A stretch of 64,000 bases of DNA, taken from contig NZ_CP045200.1 of the NCBI RefSeq assembly GCF_018636735.1, positions 1 to 64,000 on the forward strand. The letters are read 5' to 3'. The DNA comes from Erythrobacter sp. 3-20A1M. GTDB taxonomy: Bacteria > Pseudomonadota > Alphaproteobacteria > Sphingomonadales > Sphingomonadaceae. How positions within the stretch are numbered: position 1 is the stretch's first letter; each line of letters opens with the position of its first letter. A program made the position numbers and the translations under genes. The notes beneath the pieces are model-generated. The model made no database searches. It had not been told where the DNA came from and saw nothing but the letters and a program-made list of their open reading frames with translations. Below, one piece after another: positions 21,443-32,680 of this stretch.

Positions 21443-21480
21443 GGTTTTTCCAGTCCCTGCACCGGCCGGGACTGGAAACC
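21443..21480. repeat. Large inverted repeat between convergent DUF4170 and greA
   Basis: Perfect 11-bp arms TTTCCAGTCCC (21447-21457) and GGGACTGGAAA (21468-21478) are extended by GG/CC. No T-tract follows on either strand, so it is not a textbook intrinsic terminator, though it sits where one would be expected for both genes. Confidence 0.6.
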
Positions 21481-21531
21481 AGTCTGCTTGAAACTGTAGG
21501 AGGGCCCTGCTCTCGCCGGGTCCTCTCCACC

Positions 21532-21999
21532 TCAGACGAATTCGATTTCGTCGATGAGGTAGAACTTATCGCCAGAAGGCACGGTCACCTCGATCTCTTC
21601 GCCGACCTTCTTTCCGATCAGCGCGCGCCCGATGGGCGAACTATAGGAGATCCGGCCCTTGGCCGCATCGGCCTCGGTCTGACCGACGATCTGGTACTTG
21701 ATCGATTTCTCTTCCTCGTCGAGCAGGGTGACGGTCGCCCCGAACATCACCTTGTCGCCCGACAGGGTCGACGGATCGATGATCTGCGCGCGGCTGACCC
21801 GGTCTTCGAGTTCCGCGATCTGCGCCTCGATCTGGCCCTGCCGTTCCTTCGCCGCGTGGTACTCGGCGTTCTCGGACAAGTCGCCGTGCGCGCGTGCTTC
21901 CTCGATCGCATCCACCACCTTGGGACGCTCGGCCCGCAGCACTTTCAGGTCGGCGGTAATCCGCTCATAACCCTCGGCGAGCATCGGAACCTTTTCCAT
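21532..21999 (-). CDS. greA: Transcription elongation factor GreA
   Basis: GreA rescues backtracked RNA polymerase by stimulating transcript cleavage. The 155-residue protein has the N-terminal coiled coil with the acidic tip [18 protein letters not shown], and the C-terminal FKBP-like domain with [20 protein letters not shown]. The ATG at 21999 with GGAAAG upstream gives the usual [11 protein letters not shown] start; a TTG at 22011 is less likely. It is downstream of carB on the same strand. Confidence 0.96.
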   Translation of the reverse strand: MEKVPMLAEGYERITADLKVLRAERPKVVDAIEEARAHGDLSENAEYHAAKERQGQIEAQIAELEDRVSRAQIIDPSTLSGDKVMFGATVTLLDEEEKSIKYQIVGQTEADAAKGRISYSSPIGRALIGKKVGEEIEVTVPSGDKFYLIDEIEFV

Positions 22000-22110
22000 T
22001 CTACTTTCCAATCAATAGTCAGAGTGTGGCCCGAACCGGCAATTCGGCCCTTGCCGCTTCATCGCAGGAGCGGAGCGTCGGGCGAATTTTCGGAAGGGGA
22101 GAGCGTTCGT

Positions 22111-25100
22111 TCAGTTGACGCTATAATAATCCTGTAGCGAGCGGACTTCAAGCCGGGCGGAATCGACGGTGGTAATAGCCTCTGCCACGGCCACGCAGGC
22201 GGCCGCTGTGGTGTAATACGGCAGCTTCGCCTCCAGCGCCGACGCGCGGATCGATTGCGAGTCGCGCAAGGACTGCCACCCTTCGGTAGTGTTGAAGATC
22301 AAATCCACCTTCCCGTCGATGATCGCATCGACGATATGCGGCTGCCCCTCGGCGACTTTCTTCACCAGCTCGACCCCCAGCCCCTGCTCTTTCAGGAATG
22401 CCTGCGTGCCGCCGGTCGCGATCACGCGGAACCCGTGTTCGATCAGGCGGCGCACCGCGGGCAGGATCACCGGCTTGTCGCCGTCCTTCACCGATACGAA
22501 CAGGGTTCCCGCGTCGGGCAGGCCCATGCCGACGCCCATCTGCGATTTCAGGAACGCCTCGGGGAAAGCGCGGTCGATACCCATGACCTCGCCGGTGGAT
22601 TTCATTTCCGGCGAGAGGACCGGATCGGCGCCGGGGAAACGGCTGAAGGGGAAGATCGCTTCCTTCACGGCCATGTGACCCGGTTCCAGGCTCCAGGTTT
22701 CGAAGTTCGACAGCGGTTCACCCGCCATGATGCGCGCGGCGATCTTTGCAACCGGCTGGCCCACCGCCTTCGCAACGAAGGGTACGGTGCGGCTGGCACG
22801 CGGATTGACCTCGATCAGATAGACCTCCCCGTCCTTCACCGCGAACTGGACGTTCATCAAACCGCGCACCTTCAGCGCCATGGCGAGATCGGCGGCCTGC
22901 CGCTCCATCTCCGCCACTATTTCGCGCGGGAGGCTGTAGGGCGGCAGGGTGCAGGCGCTATCGCCCGAATGCACGCCCGCTTCCTCGATATGCTGCATCA
23001 CGCCCGCGATGCGCACCTCGCTGCCATCGCACAGCGCATCGACATCGCATTCGACGGCGTCGCGCAGATATTGGTCGACCAGCACCGGACTGTCGCCCGA
23101 CACATTGACCGCGGTGTTGATATAGTCGTCGAGCTGCGCCTCGGAATCGACGATCTCCATCGCCCGCCCGCCCAGGACGTAGCTTGGGCGCAGCAGCACG
23201 GGATAACCGATCATGCTGGCGACCGCGGCGGCCTCGTCCCGGCTCTTCGCGATGCCGTTGTCGGGCTGCTTGAGGTTCAGCTTGTTGACGAGCCGCGCGA
23301 ATTGCTCGCGGTCTTCCGCAAGATCGATCGCATCGGGGCTGGTGCCCAGGATCGGGATACCCGCCTCCTCCAGCGCGCGCGCCAGCTTCAGCGGAGTCTG
23401 CCCGCCGAACTGCACGATCACGCCGACCAGCTCGCCCGCCTGCTGCTCGACCCGCAGGATTTCCAGCACGTCCTCCGCCGTCAGGGGCTCGAAATAGAGG
23501 CGGTCGGAGGTGTCGTAATCGGTCGAGACGGTTTCCGGGTTGCAGTTGACCATGATCGTCTCGAACCCGGCCTCGCTCAACGCGAAGCAGGCGTGGACGC
23601 AGCAATAGTCGAACTCGATGCCCTGCCCGATCCGGTTCGGCCCGCCGCCCAGGATCACGATCTTCTTGCGGTCGCTGGGGTTGGCCTCGTCCTCCGGCTC
23701 GCCGAAGGTCGGGGCTTCGTAGGTCGAATACATGTAGGGCGTGATCGCCTCGAACTCGGCGGCGCAGCTGTCGATCCGCTTGAACACCGGCTCCACGCCC
23801 AGCTTGCGGCGCAGCTTGCGCACCTCCTCCTCGCTGGTCGCGCCCGCCATCGCGCGCAGCGTGTCGTGCAGCAGGCCGCTGCGCCGCGCCTGCGTTTCGC
23901 CCAGACCGCCCGCGACCCCGACCGAACGCACCGCCAGCGTGGCGAGCCGCTTGTCGGAGAAGCCCATCGCCTTGATCCGCCGCATCTCCTGCGCATCGCG
24001 CGGCAGGCCGTTATGGCTGATCATCTGCTCTTCGTAGACGATCGCCTCGATCTGGCGCAGGAACCACGGGTCGTAATGGGTGACCGCCTGGATTTCCTCC
24101 ATCGTCAGCCCCTCACGGAAAGCCTGCGCGACCTTCAGCAGCCTGTCCGGCGTGCGGCGCGACAGGGCCGCGGTGATGACATCCTTCGCGCAACCTTCCA
24201 GCTCGGTCACCCGGTTGAACCCGTCCAGCCCGGTTTCGAGGCCACGCAGCGCCTTCTGCATGCTTTCCTGGAAATTGCGCCCGATCGCCATGACCTCGCC
24301 TACCGATTTCATCGCGGTGGCGAGGTCGGGCGTGGCGCCCTTGAATTTCTCGAAGGCGAAGCGCGGGATCTTGGTGACGACGTAGTCGATCGTCGGCTCG
24401 AAACTCGCGGGTGTCGCACCGGTGATCTCGTTGGTGATCTCGTCCAGCGTGTAGCCCACCGCCAGCTTCGCGGCGACGTTCGCGATGGGGAAGCCGGTGG
24501 CCTTGGATGCGAGCGCGCTGGAGCGCGAGACGCGCGGGTTCATCTCGATCACGATCAGCCGGCCGTCGTCGGGATTGACCGCGAACTGGACGTTCGAGCC
24601 ACCGGTCTCCACGCCGATCTCGCGCAGCACCGCGATGCTCGCGCTGCGCATGATCTGGTATTCCTTGTCGGTCAGCGTCAGTGCCGGGGCGACGGTGATG
24701 GAATCCCCGGTGTGCACGCCCATCGGATCGACGTTCTCGATCGCGCAGATGATGATGGCATTGTCGGCGCGGTCGCGCACGACCTCCATCTCGAATTCCT
24801 TCCAGCCGAGCAGCGATTCCTCGATCAGCACCTCGGTGGTGGGGCTGGCGTCGAGGCCCTCGCGCACGATCCGGTCGAATTCGGCGGTGTTGTAGGCGAT
24901 CCCACCGCCCGTGCCGCCGAGCGTGAAGCTGGGGCGAATGATCGCGGGCAGGCCGGTGCGTTCCAGCACGGCGCGCGCCTGCTCGATCGTGTTGGCGACG
25001 CCCGACGCCGCGCTTTCGAGGCCGATCTTGTCCATCGCCTCGCGGAAGCGCTGGCGGTTCTCCGCCTTGTCGATCGCGTCCGCGCGCGCGCCGATCATCT

Positions 25101-25440
25101 CCACCCCATGCTCCGCCAGCACGCCCATCTGGTCGAGCTTCAGCGCGCAATTGAGCGCGGTCTGCCCGCCCATGGTGGGCAGCAGCGCGTCGGGTTTTTC
25201 CTTGGCGATGATCTTGGCGACGATCTCGGGCGTGATCGGCTCGATATAGGTCGCATCCGCCATGTCCGGGTCGGTCATGATCGTGGCGGGGTTGGAGTTG
25301 ACCAGGATCACCCGGTAGCCCTCCTCGCGCAGCGCCTTGATCGCCTGCGTGCCCGAGTAATCGAACTCGCAGGCCTGCCCGATGATAATGGGCCCCGCGC
25401 CGATGACGAGGATGGAGGAAATGTCGGTACGTTTGGGCAT
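22111..25440 (-). CDS. carB: Carbamoyl-phosphate synthase large subunit
   Basis: CarB makes carbamoyl phosphate from ammonia (supplied by CarA), bicarbonate and two ATP, for arginine and pyrimidine synthesis. The 1109 residues contain two ATP-grasp halves (first half with [11 protein letters not shown] and [18 protein letters not shown], second with [10 protein letters not shown] and [16 protein letters not shown]), an oligomerisation domain between them and a C-terminal MGS-like allosteric domain ([13 protein letters not shown]). Its ATG overlaps the stop of an unrelated gene that separates it from carA. Confidence 0.98.
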   Translation of the reverse strand: MPKRTDISSILVIGAGPIIIGQACEFDYSGTQAIKALREEGYRVILVNSNPATIMTDPDMADATYIEPITPEIVAKIIAKEKPDALLPTMGGQTALNCALKLDQMGVLAEHGVEMIGARADAIDKAENRQRFREAMDKIGLESAASGVANTIEQARAVLERTGLPAIIRPSFTLGGTGGGIAYNTAEFDRIVREGLDASPTTEVLIEESLLGWKEFEMEVVRDRADNAIIICAIENVDPMGVHTGDSITVAPALTLTDKEYQIMRSASIAVLREIGVETGGSNVQFAVNPDDGRLIVIEMNPRVSRSSALASKATGFPIANVAAKLAVGYTLDEITNEITGATPASFEPTIDYVVTKIPRFAFEKFKGATPDLATAMKSVGEVMAIGRNFQESMQKALRGLETGLDGFNRVTELEGCAKDVITAALSRRTPDRLLKVAQAFREGLTMEEIQAVTHYDPWFLRQIEAIVYEEQMISHNGLPRDAQEMRRIKAMGFSDKRLATLAVRSVGVAGGLGETQARRSGLLHDTLRAMAGATSEEEVRKLRRKLGVEPVFKRIDSCAAEFEAITPYMYSTYEAPTFGEPEDEANPSDRKKIVILGGGPNRIGQGIEFDYCCVHACFALSEAGFETIMVNCNPETVSTDYDTSDRLYFEPLTAEDVLEILRVEQQAGELVGVIVQFGGQTPLKLARALEEAGIPILGTSPDAIDLAEDREQFARLVNKLNLKQPDNGIAKSRDEAAAVASMIGYPVLLRPSYVLGGRAMEIVDSEAQLDDYINTAVNVSGDSPVLVDQYLRDAVECDVDALCDGSEVRIAGVMQHIEEAGVHSGDSACTLPPYSLPREIVAEMERQAADLAMALKVRGLMNVQFAVKDGEVYLIEVNPRASRTVPFVAKAVGQPVAKIAARIMAGEPLSNFETWSLEPGHMAVKEAIFPFSRFPGADPVLSPEMKSTGEVMGIDRAFPEAFLKSQMGVGMGLPDAGTLFVSVKDGDKPVILPAVRRLIEHGFRVIATGGTQAFLKEQGLGVELVKKVAEGQPHIVDAIIDGKVDLIFNTTEGWQSLRDSQSIRASALEAKLPYYTTAAACVAVAEAITTVDSARLEVRSLQDYYSVN

Positions 25441-26195
25441 TAGAGGTAGACCTTAAGAAGGTTGTATAGAAGCGCCAGGATACCCATTGCCGCAGCTCCT
25501 ATGACCGCTTCAGCGGCAACTGTGCCTATCCATCCAAAAGTGGATTTTGCTTGGTTCCAAAGGCGGCGTGGCCGCCCAAGCCCAGACTTCAAAGCCTCGG
25601 CGATTTCTCTGACTTCCAGTTTGGCGACCTCGATCTCCGGATCAGTCATCTCGCCATAATCATTTGTGGAATCGAGCACTGCTAGGAAGTCGTCAAGGCG
25701 GGAAACAGCTTCAGCAAACGGAGCGGAATTATCGCTGAATTTCACCACCCGATCTGACGCTGGTGCCGCTTCCGCCATTCCTCCGTCCCGAAATCCAGCA
25801 TTTCCGCTCGCCGCAGTGTAGACAGCGAATATGTCCTCAAACAACCGACTACCAATTGCCGAATGTTGTTTGGCCAAGTCATCGTTCGCAACCCAATTAT
25901 TGCGATATTGGGTGAGCTTAGTGTTTTCGATATGGTGATAGTCGCCAGATACTGGATTAGTGAGGGTCTTGATCGCCCCAGCTTCCACTAAGCGGGAGAC
26001 GATATCCTCCGACAACGCTGGGTATGGCCGGGAAACTTTCGGGCCATACCTCTGAAGTTTATCTACAATTTGATTTTGAACACTCTCTACGAATAGTTCA
26101 CGCTTAACCCAACCTTCGGGCCATCCATTCTTCCACGCTGAAGAAAGCCAAAAAAAGGTTTCAACGCTCGGCTCAATCGCGGGTAGTTCGTTCAC
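25440..26195 (-). CDS. Unknown low-GC gene inserted between carA and carB, C-terminal membrane anchor
   Basis: A 251-residue protein I do not recognise. Residues about 30-90 have a winged-helix look ([20 protein letters not shown] then [13 protein letters not shown]), the middle is polar, and residues about 170-215 are helical ([20 protein letters not shown]). The C-terminus has one membrane segment ([20 protein letters not shown]). Its GTG start overlaps the carA stop (GTGA), and its TAA shares one base with the carB ATG. GC is much lower than in its neighbours (48% and 43% in two 60-base stretches counted by hand), with many AT-rich codons, so it looks acquired. A regulatory or defence-like role is only a guess. 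Confidence 0.75.
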   Translation of the reverse strand: MNELPAIEPSVETFFWLSSAWKNGWPEGWVKRELFVESVQNQIVDKLQRYGPKVSRPYPALSEDIVSRLVEAGAIKTLTNPVSGDYHHIENTKLTQYRNNWVANDDLAKQHSAIGSRLFEDIFAVYTAASGNAGFRDGGMAEAAPASDRVVKFSDNSAPFAEAVSRLDDFLAVLDSTNDYGEMTDPEIEVAKLEVREIAEALKSGLGRPRRLWNQAKSTFGWIGTVAAEAVIGAAAMGILALLYNLLKVYL

Positions 26196-27373
26196 CCCAA
26201 CATCCCCACGAACTTCTCGAACAGGTAGAAGCTGTCCTGCGGCCCCGGGCTCGCCTCGGGGTGGTACTGGACGCCGAACGCCTTCTTGCCCGTAATCGAA
26301 ATCCCGCAATTGGAGCCGTCGAACAACGAGCGGTGGGTCTCGACAACCCCTTCGGGCAGGGTCGTGCCGTCGACCGCGAAGCCGTGGTTCATGCTGGTGA
26401 TCTCGACCAGCCCCTCGGTCGCATCCCAGCCACCGCCGACGCGCTGGACCGGGTGGTTCGCGCCGCGGTGGCCCTGGTGCATCTTGGCCGTCTTCGCCCC
26501 CGCCGCCAGCGCCAGCATCTGGTGGCCGAGGCAGATGCCGAAGATCGGAATGTCGCGATCGAGCAGCGCGCGGATCGTCGGCACCGCGTACTCGCCCGTC
26601 GCCGCCGGATCGCCGGGACCGTTGGAAAGGAACACGCCGTCGGGCTCCAGCGCCAGGATGTCGTCGAGCGGCGTCCTGGCCGGCACCACGGTGACCCGCG
26701 CGCCCGCCTTCACCAGGTTGCGGAAGATGTTGTCCTTCGCGCCGTAGTCGATCGCGACCACGTGCGGCTTCTTGATCCACGGCGCGCGGCCGTATCCCTT
26801 GCCCAGCGTCCATGGGCCGCCGTCCCAGCCCTCGTGCTTCTCGCGGCTGACGCGATAGGCGAGGTCCATGCCCTCCAGCCCGGCCCAGCCCCGCACCCGC
26901 TCCAGCAGCGCGGGCAGATCGAACTCGCCATTGGGCGCATGCGCGATCGCGGCATTGGGCGCGCCGTTCAGGCGGATGAAGCGGGTCAGGGCGCGGGTGT
27001 CGATGCCCGACAGGCCGATCTTGCCGTTCGCGCGCATCCACTCATCGAACTTCTGCTTGCTGCGGAAATTGCTGTCAGGCGTCACCGCCTCGCGCACCAC
27101 GCAGCCGAGTGCGCTTTCGACCTTCGCCTCGATATCCTCGTGGTTGGTGCCGACATTGCCGATATGGGGGAAGGTGAAGGTGACGATCTGCGCCGCGTAG
27201 CTGGGATCGGTCATCACCTCCTGATAACCGGTCATCGCGGTGTTGAAGCAGACCTCCCCCACGCTGGCGCCGATCGCGCCGAAGCCATGGCCCCACAGGG
27301 CGGTGCCGTCGGCAAGGAGAAGCAGCCCGGTCGCGCCTTTTGGTTGCGCAGGCGTAATGTCGGCAAGGGCCAT
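26192..27373 (-). CDS. carA: Carbamoyl-phosphate synthase small subunit (glutaminase)
   Basis: CarA hydrolyses glutamine and channels ammonia to CarB. The 393-residue protein has the N-terminal CPSase domain (CFNTAMTGYQEVMTDPSYA) and a class I glutamine amidotransferase domain with the nucleophile in IFGICLGHQMLALAAG and the His/Glu pair in VQYHPEASPGPQDS. It is divergent from yqeY across about 150 bases that must hold both promoters. The next gene downstream is the foreign-looking 25440-26195 gene, not carB. Confidence 0.97.
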   Translation of the reverse strand: MALADITPAQPKGATGLLLLADGTALWGHGFGAIGASVGEVCFNTAMTGYQEVMTDPSYAAQIVTFTFPHIGNVGTNHEDIEAKVESALGCVVREAVTPDSNFRSKQKFDEWMRANGKIGLSGIDTRALTRFIRLNGAPNAAIAHAPNGEFDLPALLERVRGWAGLEGMDLAYRVSREKHEGWDGGPWTLGKGYGRAPWIKKPHVVAIDYGAKDNIFRNLVKAGARVTVVPARTPLDDILALEPDGVFLSNGPGDPAATGEYAVPTIRALLDRDIPIFGICLGHQMLALAAGAKTAKMHQGHRGANHPVQRVGGGWDATEGLVEITSMNHGFAVDGTTLPEGVVETHRSLFDGSNCGISITGKKAFGVQYHPEASPGPQDSFYLFEKFVGMLG

Positions 27374-27526
27374 GGGGCGCTCCGTTACAAGGGTTTTCCG
27401 GCGATGTGTGCTAAGTCACGGCGGCTAGGCCCCGGCCTCGCATTCGTCAAGCGTGGCGCGGCGGGAAGATTGGGTGTAACGCCGCGTCGAACCGCTAGAT
27501 AGCGACTAACGATCCACAGGAAAGCC

Positions 27527-27979
27527 ATGCTCAGGGAAAATATCCAGAAAGAAACCATCGCCGCGATGAAGGGTGGGGACAAGCCGCGCACCGCCGCGCT
27601 CCGCCTGATCTCGGCCAAGATCAAGGACCGGGATATCGAGCAGCGGACGGCCAAATCCGTGCCCGACGACGACGATCTGGTGCAGGACGTGCTGCTGAAG
27701 ATGGCGAAGCAGCGCCGCGAATCGATCGACATGTACCGCGAGGGCGGGCGCGACGAGCTGGCCGAGAAGGAAGAGCACGAGCTGTCCGTGATCGAGGAAT
27801 TCCTCCCCCGGCAGATGGACGAAGGCGAGACCAGGGCGGCGATCGCGCAGGTGAAGACCGATGTCGGTGCCGAGGGCATGAAGGACATGGGTAAGGTCAT
27901 GGCCGAGCTGAAGGCGCGCCACGGCGCGACGCTCGACATGAGCATCGCCAGCGGCCTGGTGAAGGAAGCGCTGTCGTGA
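27527..27979 (+). CDS. GatB/YqeY domain protein
   Basis: A 150-residue helical protein made only of the YqeY domain, the tail domain also found in the GatB amidotransferase subunit. Typical features are the start MLRENIQKETIAAMKGGDKP, IKDRDIEQR, and the end HGATLDMSIASGLVKEALS. The cellular role of stand-alone YqeY is not established; linkage to dnaG-rpoD is common in alphaproteobacteria and is seen here. AGGAAA precedes the ATG. The stop overlaps the next start as GTGA. Confidence 0.9.
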   Translation: MLRENIQKETIAAMKGGDKPRTAALRLISAKIKDRDIEQRTAKSVPDDDDLVQDVLLKMAKQRRESIDMYREGGRDELAEKEEHELSVIEEFLPRQMDEGETRAAIAQVKTDVGAEGMKDMGKVMAELKARHGATLDMSIASGLVKEALS

Positions 27980-28719
27980 GCCGCCGGGCGCTGCTGGCGC
28001 TGGCCCTTCCCCTGCCCTTGCTCGCCGCCGGGTGCGACCGTGCGCGAGCGCCCGAGCCGGCACCCACGCCGACGCCCACCGTGGCGGCGCCGCGCAATCT
28101 CGTCGCCGCGAATTTCGATCCGGAGAGCCTCGGCGCGAAAATCGAAGGACCGAAGGGACCGGAGGTCGAGAGCGAGATTACCGCGGACGGCAAGACGATC
28201 GCCGATGTGGTGAGCTACGTCGCCTGTCCGAAGGATATGACCGAGGCTTGCGATCCCGAAACCGCACCCGAAGGCACCGTGTTCACTTACGTCCATGTCG
28301 TGACGCCGACGCAGGACGAGGCCGCACCGACCGAGAGCGCGACGCCCGCCGCCGATACCGAATCGGGTGCGCAGCGAATGGAGACCGCGCCCTCGATCTT
28401 CCGCACCACCCGCCGCGCGACCGGCTTCAACGGCGCGCTCGGCTACGACCGCGAGCAGGCCAAGGCCGCGCTGGGTGCCGAGGACGCAATCACCGTCACC
28501 ACCGATGCGGGCCAGCTGATCTGGCGCGTGACGAAGGGCTCCGGCTGGACGCCGGGAATGCCGATCACCTTCTTCTGGCAATCGACGCTGCCGCCCGAGG
28601 GGCCGGGTTCGGCCTATCGGCTGGAGCTGAACAATCGCGCGGGCGACGCCACCGGGCCCTTCCCGCCCGAAAAGGCACCTGAGCCGAAATCGACGGGGAC
28701 GGGTACCCCGGCAGGCTAG
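27976..28719 (+). CDS. Hypothetical proline-rich lipoprotein
   Basis: A 247-residue protein with a GTG start coupled to yqeY by a GTGA overlap. The signal peptide ends in LPLLAAGC (lipobox LAAGC), followed by a Pro/Thr linker (APEPAPTPTPTVAAP). The mature part has YVACPKDMTEACDPE with two cysteines and a basic segment IFRTTRRATGFNGALGYDRE, and ends in another Pro-rich tail. I recognise no family. It lies between yqeY and dnaG and is probably cotranscribed with them. Confidence 0.75.
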   Translation: MSRRALLALALPLPLLAAGCDRARAPEPAPTPTPTVAAPRNLVAANFDPESLGAKIEGPKGPEVESEITADGKTIADVVSYVACPKDMTEACDPETAPEGTVFTYVHVVTPTQDEAAPTESATPAADTESGAQRMETAPSIFRTTRRATGFNGALGYDREQAKAALGAEDAITVTTDAGQLIWRVTKGSGWTPGMPITFFWQSTLPPEGPGSAYRLELNNRAGDATGPFPPEKAPEPKSTGTGTPAG

Positions 28720-28751
28720 GCAGGCGGCGCCGCGCGCGTTACCTTTGCGCG

Positions 28752-30647
28752 ATGGCGCTGACCCCCCAATGGCTGGACGAACTGCGCGCGCGGGTTACGC
28801 TGTCGAGCGTGGTCATGCGCACGACCAAGCTCCAGCGCGCGGGGCGCGAATGGAAGGCGTGCTGCCCGTTCCACAACGAGAAGACGCCCAGCTTCTACGT
28901 CAACGACGAGAAGGGCTTCTACCATTGCTTCGGGTGCGAGGCGCATGGCGACGTGATCCGCTGGATGACCGACCAGCGCGGCTTGCCGTTCATGGATGCG
29001 GTCAAGGAACTGGCGGCGCAGGCCGGGATGGAGGTCCCCGCACCCGACCCGCGCGCCGCTCGCGTGGCGGAAAAGCGGGCCAGCCTGCACGATGTGACGG
29101 CGGCTGCGCAGGCGCATTTCGTCTCCAATCTCGATGGCGTGGAAGGGGCGGCGGCCCGAGAATATCTCGCCGGTCGTGGCTTTTCCGCCGCCACGGTCCG
29201 CGAGTTCGGCTTCGGCTATGCCCTGCCGGACCGGCAGGCGCTCAAATCTGCGCTCGGCCAGTTCGACGAGCCGATGCGGGTCGAAGCCGGCATGCGCATC
29301 GAGGTCGAGGACAAGGAACCCTACGACCGTTTCCGCGACCGGCTGATGCTGCCGATCCAGGACACGCGCGGGCGGGTCGTCGCGTTCGGCGGGCGTATTC
29401 TTGCAGCGGACACCAAGGCGCCGAAATACCTCAACTCGCCCGACACGCCGCTGTTCGACAAGGGGCGCACGCTTTACAATCTGCACCGCGCCCTGCCCGC
29501 CTCGCGCAGGACCGGCCGGATCGTCGTGGTCGAAGGCTATATGGACGTGATCGCGCTGGCCGATGCGGGGATCGGGGAAGCGGTCGCTCCGCTGGGCACC
29601 GCGCTGACCGAGCAGCAGATCGAGATCCTGTGGCGCAGCGTCGAGCGCCCGATCCTGTGCTTTGACGGTGATGCGGCGGGCCAGCGCGCCGCGATGCGCG
29701 CGATCGCCCGCGCGTTGCCGCTGCTCCGTCCTGCCCACTCGCTGGGTATCGTCCGCCTACCCGCCGGGCTCGACCCGGACGACCTGATCCGCCAGCGCGG
29801 GAAGGATGCGATGGAGGCGCTTCTGGCCGAGCCTGCCGGGCTGCTCGATACGGTGTGGGCGGCAGAGCGCGATGCGCAACCGCTCGATTCACCGGAAGCC
29901 AAGGCAGGGCTTAAGGCGCGGCTGATGGAGCACGTGGAGCGGATCGAGCATCCGGACATCAAATCGCTCTATCGCCGCGAACTGCTCGACCGCTATTCCG
30001 CCTTCGCATTTCCGCCGCGCCCGCCACGCCAAGCACCCCAGCGCGGAAACTGGCAGAACCGCAACGGCCGCTTCCAGCCCACCCCGGCCCCCGCTCCCGG
30101 AGCGATGGAGGCGCTGCGCCGCAACGCCGCGGGCGGTGGGCGCGACCGTCTGACGGCGGCGGTCGCCGCTGGCCTGATCCGCTTTCCCGATCAACTCGCG
30201 CGCCATGAAAGCGCGCTGGCGGACCTTGCCGCGCGTGACCCGAAAGCCGCAGCGGCCATCAATCCGCTACTCGACATGATAGAAGCGCTTGAAGCGGGGG
30301 GCGAACATCCCATATCCGATTCGACCGGACCTGCGCCGCACGCGGATAAGAACCGCTTTGCCTTCCTGTCGGAAGGATACGATCCGGATGATGCGCGCGA
30401 GGACCTGGCCGAAGCCGTCGCCCTGCTGGTTGAAAGACCGGCGTTGGAGGCCGCGCTTGCGTCCGCCACCGCCCGTTTCGAGACCGATCCCGAAGGAGCC
30501 TTCGCCGAACAGCAGCGTTTGCTGAAGCGAAAGCTGGAATTCGAGACGCGGCTGGGCCAGATGACGGGTCGCAGGGCCGCACGCGCGGCGCGAGAACAGG
30601 AATTGGAGCCGGCGTCTTCCGACGGCGGCGTACAGGAAACGGACTGA
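28752..30647 (+). CDS. dnaG: DNA primase
   Basis: DnaG makes RNA primers for replication. The 631-residue protein has the N-terminal CHC2 zinc ribbon ([19 protein letters not shown] then [11 protein letters not shown]), the catalytic core with [20 protein letters not shown], the TOPRIM motif [16 protein letters not shown] plus [13 protein letters not shown], and a C-terminal helicase-binding region that is less conserved and preceded by a Pro/Gln/Asn linker. It is the middle of a yqeY-dnaG-rpoD macromolecular-synthesis cluster without rpsU. Confidence 0.97.
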   Translation: MALTPQWLDELRARVTLSSVVMRTTKLQRAGREWKACCPFHNEKTPSFYVNDEKGFYHCFGCEAHGDVIRWMTDQRGLPFMDAVKELAAQAGMEVPAPDPRAARVAEKRASLHDVTAAAQAHFVSNLDGVEGAAAREYLAGRGFSAATVREFGFGYALPDRQALKSALGQFDEPMRVEAGMRIEVEDKEPYDRFRDRLMLPIQDTRGRVVAFGGRILAADTKAPKYLNSPDTPLFDKGRTLYNLHRALPASRRTGRIVVVEGYMDVIALADAGIGEAVAPLGTALTEQQIEILWRSVERPILCFDGDAAGQRAAMRAIARALPLLRPAHSLGIVRLPAGLDPDDLIRQRGKDAMEALLAEPAGLLDTVWAAERDAQPLDSPEAKAGLKARLMEHVERIEHPDIKSLYRRELLDRYSAFAFPPRPPRQAPQRGNWQNRNGRFQPTPAPAPGAMEALRRNAAGGGRDRLTAAVAAGLIRFPDQLARHESALADLAARDPKAAAAINPLLDMIEALEAGGEHPISDSTGPAPHADKNRFAFLSEGYDPDDAREDLAEAVALLVERPALEAALASATARFETDPEGAFAEQQRLLKRKLEFETRLGQMTGRRAARAAREQELEPASSDGGVQETD

Positions 30648-30655
30648 AACCACTT

Positions 30656-32680
30656 ATGGCTTCCGAAGCTAAGACCGCTGAGACCGACGACGCACCTTTG
30701 ATCGATCTCAACGAGGCCTCCGTCAAGAAACTGATCGCGAAGGCGAAGAAGCGCGGTTACGTCACCGTGGACGAGCTCAACGAGGCGCTGCCGCAGGATC
30801 AGATGAGCACCGATCAGATCGAGGATGTGATGTCCGCGATCAGCGAGATGGGCGTAAACATCGTCGAGAACGACGAGGATGCCGAAGCGGAAGCGGACCA
30901 GGAATCGGAAGTCGAGGAAATCTCCGCCGACGACGGTCCGGCGAAGAAGGATACCAAGAAAGCCTCTCCCGCGGCTGCCAAGAAGACCGCCAGCGAAGGC
31001 CGCACCGACGACCCCGTTCGCATGTATCTGCGCGAAATGGGCGCGGTGGAGCTGCTCAGCCGCGAGGGCGAGATCGCCATCGCGAAACGGATCGAGGCGG
31101 GTCGCGACATGATGATCATGGGCCTGTGCGAGAGCCCGATCACCTTCCACGCCATCATCCAGTGGTCCGAGGCGCTGAACGCCGAGGAAATGCAGCTGCG
31201 CGAGATTCTCGATCTCGACGCCATGCTGTCCAAGGAACCGCCCGTCGACAAGATGGAGGAAGGTGCCGAGGACGAGGACGACGGCGAGATTTCCGAAGAG
31301 ACCGCCGGTCCCACCATTCGCGACGACGACGAGGTGGAGGACGAGGACGGTGACGACGAGGATGGCGAAGAAGGCTCCTCCAAGCGTCGCGACGACGACG
31401 AGGAAGAAGACAACACCATGTCCCTCGCCCAGATGGAAGCCGCGCTGAAGCCGGACGCCATCGAACGCTTCGCGCGCATCACCGACACGTTTGGCAAGTT
31501 CGAGAAACTGCAGAACGAGCGGGTCGAGGTGCTCGGTCGCGGCGATGCCTTCCCCGCCGCGAAGGAGAAGAAATACGAAGCGCTACGCGAGGAATTGACC
31601 GCCGAGGTCGAAAGCGTGCAGTTCCATGCCACCAAGATCGAGTTCCTGGTCGACAACCTCTATGCCTTCAACCGCCGCCTGACCGCGCTCGGCGGCCAGA
31701 TGCTGCGCCTGGCCGAACGCCACAAGGTGAAGCGCAAGGACTTCCTCGACGTCTATATCGGCAACGAGCTGGACGAGACCTGGCTGTCCGACAATGCGAA
31801 GAAGGATAAGAAATGGGCCGCCTTCGCCGAGAAGGAAGCCGAGGCGGTCGACCGCATCCGCACCGAGATCGGCGACATCGCCAGCGCTACCGGCATGAGC
31901 CTCGACGAGTTCCGGCGCATCGTGAACATGGTGCAGAAGGGCGAGCGCGAGGCGCGCATCGCGAAGAAGGAGATGGTCGAAGCGAACCTGCGCCTGGTGA
32001 TCTCTATCGCGAAGAAATACACCAATCGCGGCCTGCAATTCCTCGACCTGATCCAGGAAGGCAACATCGGCCTGATGAAGGCGGTCGACAAGTTCGAATA
32101 CCGCCGTGGCTACAAGTTCAGCACCTATGCCACTTGGTGGATCCGTCAGGCGATCACTCGCTCTATCGCCGACCAAGCGCGCACGATCCGTATCCCGGTC
32201 CACATGATCGAGACCATCAACAAGCTGGTGCGCACCTCGCGCCAGTTCCTCCACGAGCAGGGCCGCGAGCCCACGCCGGAGGAGATGGCGGAACGGCTTT
32301 CCATGCCGCTCGAAAAAGTGCGCAAGGTGATGAAAATCGCCAAGGAGCCGATCAGCCTTGAAACGCCGATCGGCGACGAGGAAGATTCGCACCTGGGCGA
32401 TTTCATCGAGGACAAGAACGCGATCATCCCGGTGGACGCCGCGATCCATTCCAACCTCAAGGAAACCGTGACCCGCGTGCTGGCCAGCCTGACCCCGCGC
32501 GAGGAACGCGTGCTGCGCATGCGGTTCGGCATCGGCATGAACACCGATCACACGCTGGAGGAAGTCGGCCAGCAGTTCTCGGTGACCCGCGAACGCATCC
32601 GGCAGATCGAGGCGAAGGCGCTGAGGAAGCTCAAGCACCCGAGCCGCAGCCGCAAGATGCGCAGCTTCCTAGACCAGTAG
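30656..32680 (+). CDS. rpoD: Primary sigma factor RpoD (sigma70)
   Basis: RpoD directs RNA polymerase to housekeeping promoters. The 674 residues contain region 1.1 ([20 protein letters not shown]), region 1.2 ([20 protein letters not shown]), a non-conserved region with a very acidic low-complexity insert (residues about 200-255, runs of Asp/Glu), regions 2.3-2.4 ([20 protein letters not shown]), region 3 ([20 protein letters not shown]) and region 4.2 ([20 protein letters not shown]). It starts eight bases after dnaG. The acidic insert is longer than in E. coli sigma70. Confidence 0.98.
   Translation: MASEAKTAETDDAPLIDLNEASVKKLIAKAKKRGYVTVDELNEALPQDQMSTDQIEDVMSAISEMGVNIVENDEDAEAEADQESEVEEISADDGPAKKDTKKASPAAAKKTASEGRTDDPVRMYLREMGAVELLSREGEIAIAKRIEAGRDMMIMGLCESPITFHAIIQWSEALNAEEMQLREILDLDAMLSKEPPVDKMEEGAEDEDDGEISEETAGPTIRDDDEVEDEDGDDEDGEEGSSKRRDDDEEEDNTMSLAQMEAALKPDAIERFARITDTFGKFEKLQNERVEVLGRGDAFPAAKEKKYEALREELTAEVESVQFHATKIEFLVDNLYAFNRRLTALGGQMLRLAERHKVKRKDFLDVYIGNELDETWLSDNAKKDKKWAAFAEKEAEAVDRIRTEIGDIASATGMSLDEFRRIVNMVQKGEREARIAKKEMVEANLRLVISIAKKYTNRGLQFLDLIQEGNIGLMKAVDKFEYRRGYKFSTYATWWIRQAITRSIADQARTIRIPVHMIETINKLVRTSRQFLHEQGREPTPEEMAERLSMPLEKVRKVMKIAKEPISLETPIGDEEDSHLGDFIEDKNAIIPVDAAIHSNLKETVTRVLASLTPREERVLRMRFGIGMNTDHTLEEVGQQFSVTRERIRQIEAKALRKLKHPSRSRKMRSFLDQ

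Noticed and set aside
22255-25443. A 1062-codon plus-strand frame opposite carB
   Set aside because: Same cause: it mirrors carB codon structure and has no domain signature.
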